The notes below the pieces were generated by a model. That model did not search any database and was not told the origin of the DNA. It worked only from the letters and a program-made list of their open reading frames with translations. A DNA stretch of 64,000 bases from BOG-1112 sp964611335 (GTDB lineage: Bacteria; Bdellovibrionota_B; Oligoflexia; Oligoflexales; Bog-1112): NCBI GenBank assembly GCA_964611335.1, contig CAZSXR010000001.1:930001-994000 (forward strand). The letters are read 5' to 3'. Made by a program: the position numbers and the translations under genes. Within the stretch, counting starts at the first letter, position 1. Each line of letters begins with the position of its first letter. This document shows positions 61,459-64,000 of the stretch, one piece after another.

Positions 61459-63486
61459 ATGGTGCGTCAGTCAATCTTTGTCCTCACTGCGGCTCTGTCT
61501 CTAGATGCCTGTGCAACACCGAAACAAAACCAAGTCAGTATGGCACTTGCAAGTAGCGGACAATGTACTCCCAGCTCTGCCATTCCCGATCGCAGATCTT
61601 TTCCGGTAAATCCTACACTCAACCCTTGCGATAACTTCTATCAGTATGCATGTTCGGAAGCATTATCTTGCTTCAAACTACGCGAGGACAGAAATCGTCA
61701 CATTTTTGCCTTCAGCGATTCAAGCGAACGTCTTCTCGATAAAAAGAAACAGTTTCTCAAAGATCTGAGTTCTAAAAGAAAGGACCTTACAGGTTGGTCG
61801 CAATCACTTGCAAATGTCTATTCTGCGTGTATGAATGAAGAGTCCGGCAAAAGCGAAGAACTTTCTTTCGTAAAAGAAAAAATCAAAACCGTCGAATCTT
61901 TAAATACACGCGAAGAACTTTTGCATTTCTTTGCAGAAGAAAATCTTGCTTCAAAAGTCGCTCTTATTGACTACCAAAGCACACCAAACTTAGAAAATTC
62001 CGACATCTCTGATGTGATTCTGGATCCCACGCCTCGTTTGATGAATCTTCCTGAACGAAGCTACTATTATAATCAACAGCTTATGAGCGACTATACAAAA
62101 CTCGTTCAAAAGTTTTTCACAACTCTTGGTTTAAGAAATGCAAGGAACCGAGCGAAAGCCATCGTTGCTTTCGAAAAAGGCCTAGCAGAAGCCTATCCCC
62201 TTCCTCAGGAAATGCGTAAGCTGTATGTGGAAAAACGTTATATAAGTCGAGACAAACTGATTTCAGAACATCCTTCCTTGCTTTTATCTACGGTGCTCCA
62301 AAATATCCCTCATAATATCGTATTCCGCGATGTCGTTCCTGCAAGTTTAAAATATGTAGATAATAAATTCGCACGTCTAAATGTACAAACTCTTAAGGAT
62401 CTTTACCTTTACAACGTTCTTAGCCCTGAAATGGACAATGCTTATCCTCAATACTTTGCGAAAAAATTTGAGTTTAAAAAAACCTATCTTGGAGGGCCTG
62501 CGAAACGTCCTGTGCGTGATGAACGCTGCGCTATGTATGTGATGAATAGTTACGCAAAAGAGTTGGATCACGAAGTGATCGAAGTTTTATATCCAAATTT
62601 CCCATCTCAAACTTTTGAAAATCTCGTGGAAAAAATTCGTGTAGCCATGGTAGACCGTGTTTCCAAAAACACATGGTTGAGCGAAAAGGGACGCGAAGGC
62701 GCATTAAAAAAACTACGCGCAGTTAAAATGCGGATTGTGAAACCTAAAAACGAAAAGGAATGGGACTTACAGAAAAATGGAAGCTACAGAGATGATGCTA
62801 AAATTGCTAACTCTTACGAACAAAATCGCTTACTCCGCGAAAAAATGATCGAAGACCTTTCTCATAAACGCAATAAAGATGCATGGGAGATGAATCCTCT
62901 TCTCGTCAATGCCTACTATGATCCTTCGAGCAATACCTTCAACATGCCTATGGGCATTCTTCAGTACCCATTCTTCGATGAATCTTTGAAAGAGTATGAA
63001 AATTTAGGATCTGTAGGGGTTGTAGTTGGCCATGAAATAGGACATGCCTTCGATGATAATGGAGCTAAATTCAACGAAAACGGAGTGCTCGAAGATTGGA
63101 TGACACCGGAAGACATCGCTACTTTCGCAAGATTAGGTTCCGTTTTGATTGCTCAATATGATGCAGTTGGACACAACGGTAAGCTGACTCTTGGAGAAAA
63201 TATTGCAGATACTACAGGTTTGAATTTTGCTTACGGAGCTGCCTTTCCAAACAACGAAGGAAGCAAAGAAGAGAAGCAAGATTTCTTCCTACAGTACGCT
63301 CGCGATTGGTGTGGAGTGATGACTCCTTCAGAATATGAGCATCGTGTCAAAACTGATCCACATGCGCAGACAGAAGTACGTGTAAATGTCCCTATTAAGA
63401 ATCAAGACGGCTTTTACGAAGCTTTCTCTTGTAAGGAAGGAGATAAGATGTATCTCCCAAGAGAACAACGTTTACGTATGTGGTAA
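61459..63486 (+). CDS. M13 family (neprilysin/PepO-like) zinc metallopeptidase, lipoprotein
   Basis: A 675-residue peptidase from ATG 61459 (AAGGAAA upstream; the frame is open from 61414). It has a probable lipobox (SLDAC). The C-terminal catalytic domain carries VNAYYDPSSN for substrate binding, HEIGH of the zinc site (GHEIGHAFDDNG), GENIADTTG with the third zinc ligand, and a Cys-x-x-Gly-Asp-x-Met-Tyr closing segment ending in Arg-x-Trp minus the usual final Val. The N-terminal half has several Cys pairs and the NFYQYACS motif of the family. It digests oligopeptides outside the cytoplasm. Confidence 0.93.
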   Translation: MVRQSIFVLTAALSLDACATPKQNQVSMALASSGQCTPSSAIPDRRSFPVNPTLNPCDNFYQYACSEALSCFKLREDRNRHIFAFSDSSERLLDKKKQFLKDLSSKRKDLTGWSQSLANVYSACMNEESGKSEELSFVKEKIKTVESLNTREELLHFFAEENLASKVALIDYQSTPNLENSDISDVILDPTPRLMNLPERSYYYNQQLMSDYTKLVQKFFTTLGLRNARNRAKAIVAFEKGLAEAYPLPQEMRKLYVEKRYISRDKLISEHPSLLLSTVLQNIPHNIVFRDVVPASLKYVDNKFARLNVQTLKDLYLYNVLSPEMDNAYPQYFAKKFEFKKTYLGGPAKRPVRDERCAMYVMNSYAKELDHEVIEVLYPNFPSQTFENLVEKIRVAMVDRVSKNTWLSEKGREGALKKLRAVKMRIVKPKNEKEWDLQKNGSYRDDAKIANSYEQNRLLREKMIEDLSHKRNKDAWEMNPLLVNAYYDPSSNTFNMPMGILQYPFFDESLKEYENLGSVGVVVGHEIGHAFDDNGAKFNENGVLEDWMTPEDIATFARLGSVLIAQYDAVGHNGKLTLGENIADTTGLNFAYGAAFPNNEGSKEEKQDFFLQYARDWCGVMTPSEYEHRVKTDPHAQTEVRVNVPIKNQDGFYEAFSCKEGDKMYLPREQRLRMW

Positions 63487-63490
63487 GCGT

Positions 63491-64000
63491 TTATTCTTTT
63501 GGGAAAAGAAGGAGGGCATCGGAGATCTGTCGATCATGAGTGCTACTTTGGGTCCCATCTTGCAACTTAAGATGGGAGGAAGGCCCTCCATCTAGATTGA
63601 TAGCATGCAAACATCCAATATCTTGAAGAGTTGTACTCAACTGCTCTGGTGACGCATGTGCGAAACTTGCCAACAACCAGTGCTTATCCTTCAAATAACA
63701 AAGAGTCGAGCGATTCGTATTGAATATGTTATTTGCCATACCTCTTAGAAAACTATCTTTGAAGCTAAAATTTGGATTAGAAACACCATTAAGGACCAAG
63801 GAATCCCCACTCATGATATAGTCCATACTCTTCCATAAAGAGTCCTGGCTTGCATCTTCCGTTGTGTGGTCGTTTTCAACAGGAACTACGAAACTATGCG
63901 TCAAATTAATTTTAGCACCTTCTACAAATCGTGAAAATTCCTCTTCATTTCGTATAGTTAACTCAAAAGAATTTTGAGTTAAAAGAATGTTCTCATCCAA
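63491..64000 (-). CDS. Phosphodiester glycosidase/NAGPA-domain-like protein, C-terminal part (5' end outside window)
   Basis: The frame stays open to the window edge, so the first base is not a real start. The last ~80 residues show the NAGPA (DUF2233) pattern: a hydrophobic strand LCYLKDKHWLLASF, then LHAINLDGGPSSHLKL, which is the family's NLDGGxSS motif, and a final ISDALLLF. Enzymes of this family remove sugars from phosphodiester linkages. Convergent with the M13 peptidase gene, 4 nt apart. Confidence 0.72.
   Translation of the reverse strand: MDENILLTQNSFELTIRNEEEFSRFVEGAKINLTHSFVVPVENDHTTEDASQDSLWKSMDYIMSGDSLVLNGVSNPNFSFKDSFLRGMANNIFNTNRSTLCYLKDKHWLLASFAHASPEQLSTTLQDIGCLHAINLDGGPSSHLKLQDGTQSSTHDRQISDALLLFPKE

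Noticed and set aside
1..64000. Prophage, IS element or integrative element
   Set aside because: No transposase, integrase, phage structural gene or tRNA-flanking att site is visible; only small palindromic repeats were seen.

Overview
The window looks like chromosomal DNA from a Gram-negative, oxygen-respiring bacterium of moderate to low G+C (about 40% by eye). An outer membrane is implied by a TolC/HlyD/ABC export operon and by about twelve predicted lipoproteins. Aerobic respiration is implied by an A2-type caa3 cytochrome c oxidase operon. No rRNA, tRNA, CRISPR array, transposase, integrase or phage gene is visible. The mix (many surface lipoproteins, several secreted proteases, relaxed lipoboxes) would fit a lineage such as Bdellovibrionota/Oligoflexia or a spirochaete-like deep branch, but that placement is inference and weak.

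Layout. 1-6.4 kb: the end of a secreted M28 aminopeptidase, an unknown gene, an E2-type acyltransferase without a lipoyl domain, then coxB-coxA-coxC-coxD-sco closed by a clear terminator. 6.4-19.2 kb: a lipoprotein island. Seven paralogous lipoproteins (one enlarged with Calx-beta and LamG-like domains, three in direct tandem) are interspersed with a full-length pepsin-type aspartic protease lipoprotein, another Cys-rich lipoprotein and a 35-residue Lys-rich small protein. 19.2-33.6 kb: mostly housekeeping and metabolism (secreted endonuclease/phosphatase-fold protein, aroA, HAD phosphatase, sdaA, nadE, transaldolase-like enzyme, two deacylase/carboxypeptidase-like metalloenzymes), two more lipoproteins (one with EF-hands), and a receiver-domain protein that carries an N-terminal export-type hydrophobic segment.

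32.6-39.5 kb: a tightly packed plus-strand run with two glycosyltransferases, a sugar-nucleotide epimerase, a polytopic membrane protein containing an in-frame 23-bp perfect palindrome, an exported P-loop kinase-like protein, and a terminal lipoprotein gene that appears broken by two frameshifts. 39.5-43.1 kb (minus strand): a class II aaRS-like (AsnRS/asparagine-synthetase-like) gene with pyrE and pyrF that strikingly resemble the two halves of eukaryotic UMP synthase, then a small membrane protein and ribA. 43.2-47.1 kb: an accessory patch, with a 665-residue lipoprotein flanked by two copies of a hairpin-containing repeat and a ribbon-helix-helix plus nucleotidyltransferase pair preceded by three tandem palindromes. 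47.1-54.8 kb: typA/bipA, a sedolisin-type protease, a CheY-like regulator, a DUF2784-like membrane protein, and a NorC-like/NorB-like haem-copper pair. 54.8-60.8 kb: a six-gene export operon (TolC, HlyD, two ABC ATPases, two ABC-2 permeases) resembling the YhiI-RbbA-YhhJ system. 60.8-64 kb: a HepT toxin preceded by only a 35-codon stub of what may have been its MntA antitoxin, an M13 metallopeptidase lipoprotein, and the end of a phosphodiester-glycosidase-type gene.

How the parts fit: the export systems, the surface-lipoprotein paralogues and four secreted peptidases of unrelated clans (M28, A1, S53, M13) suggest a cell that digests external protein and presents a variable lipoprotein coat. 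The best candidates for undescribed biology are the lipoprotein family with its co-located pepsin homologue, the exported receiver domain and exported kinase-like protein, the split eukaryote-like UMP synthase, and the two nucleotidyltransferase-associated toxin-antitoxin-like loci.
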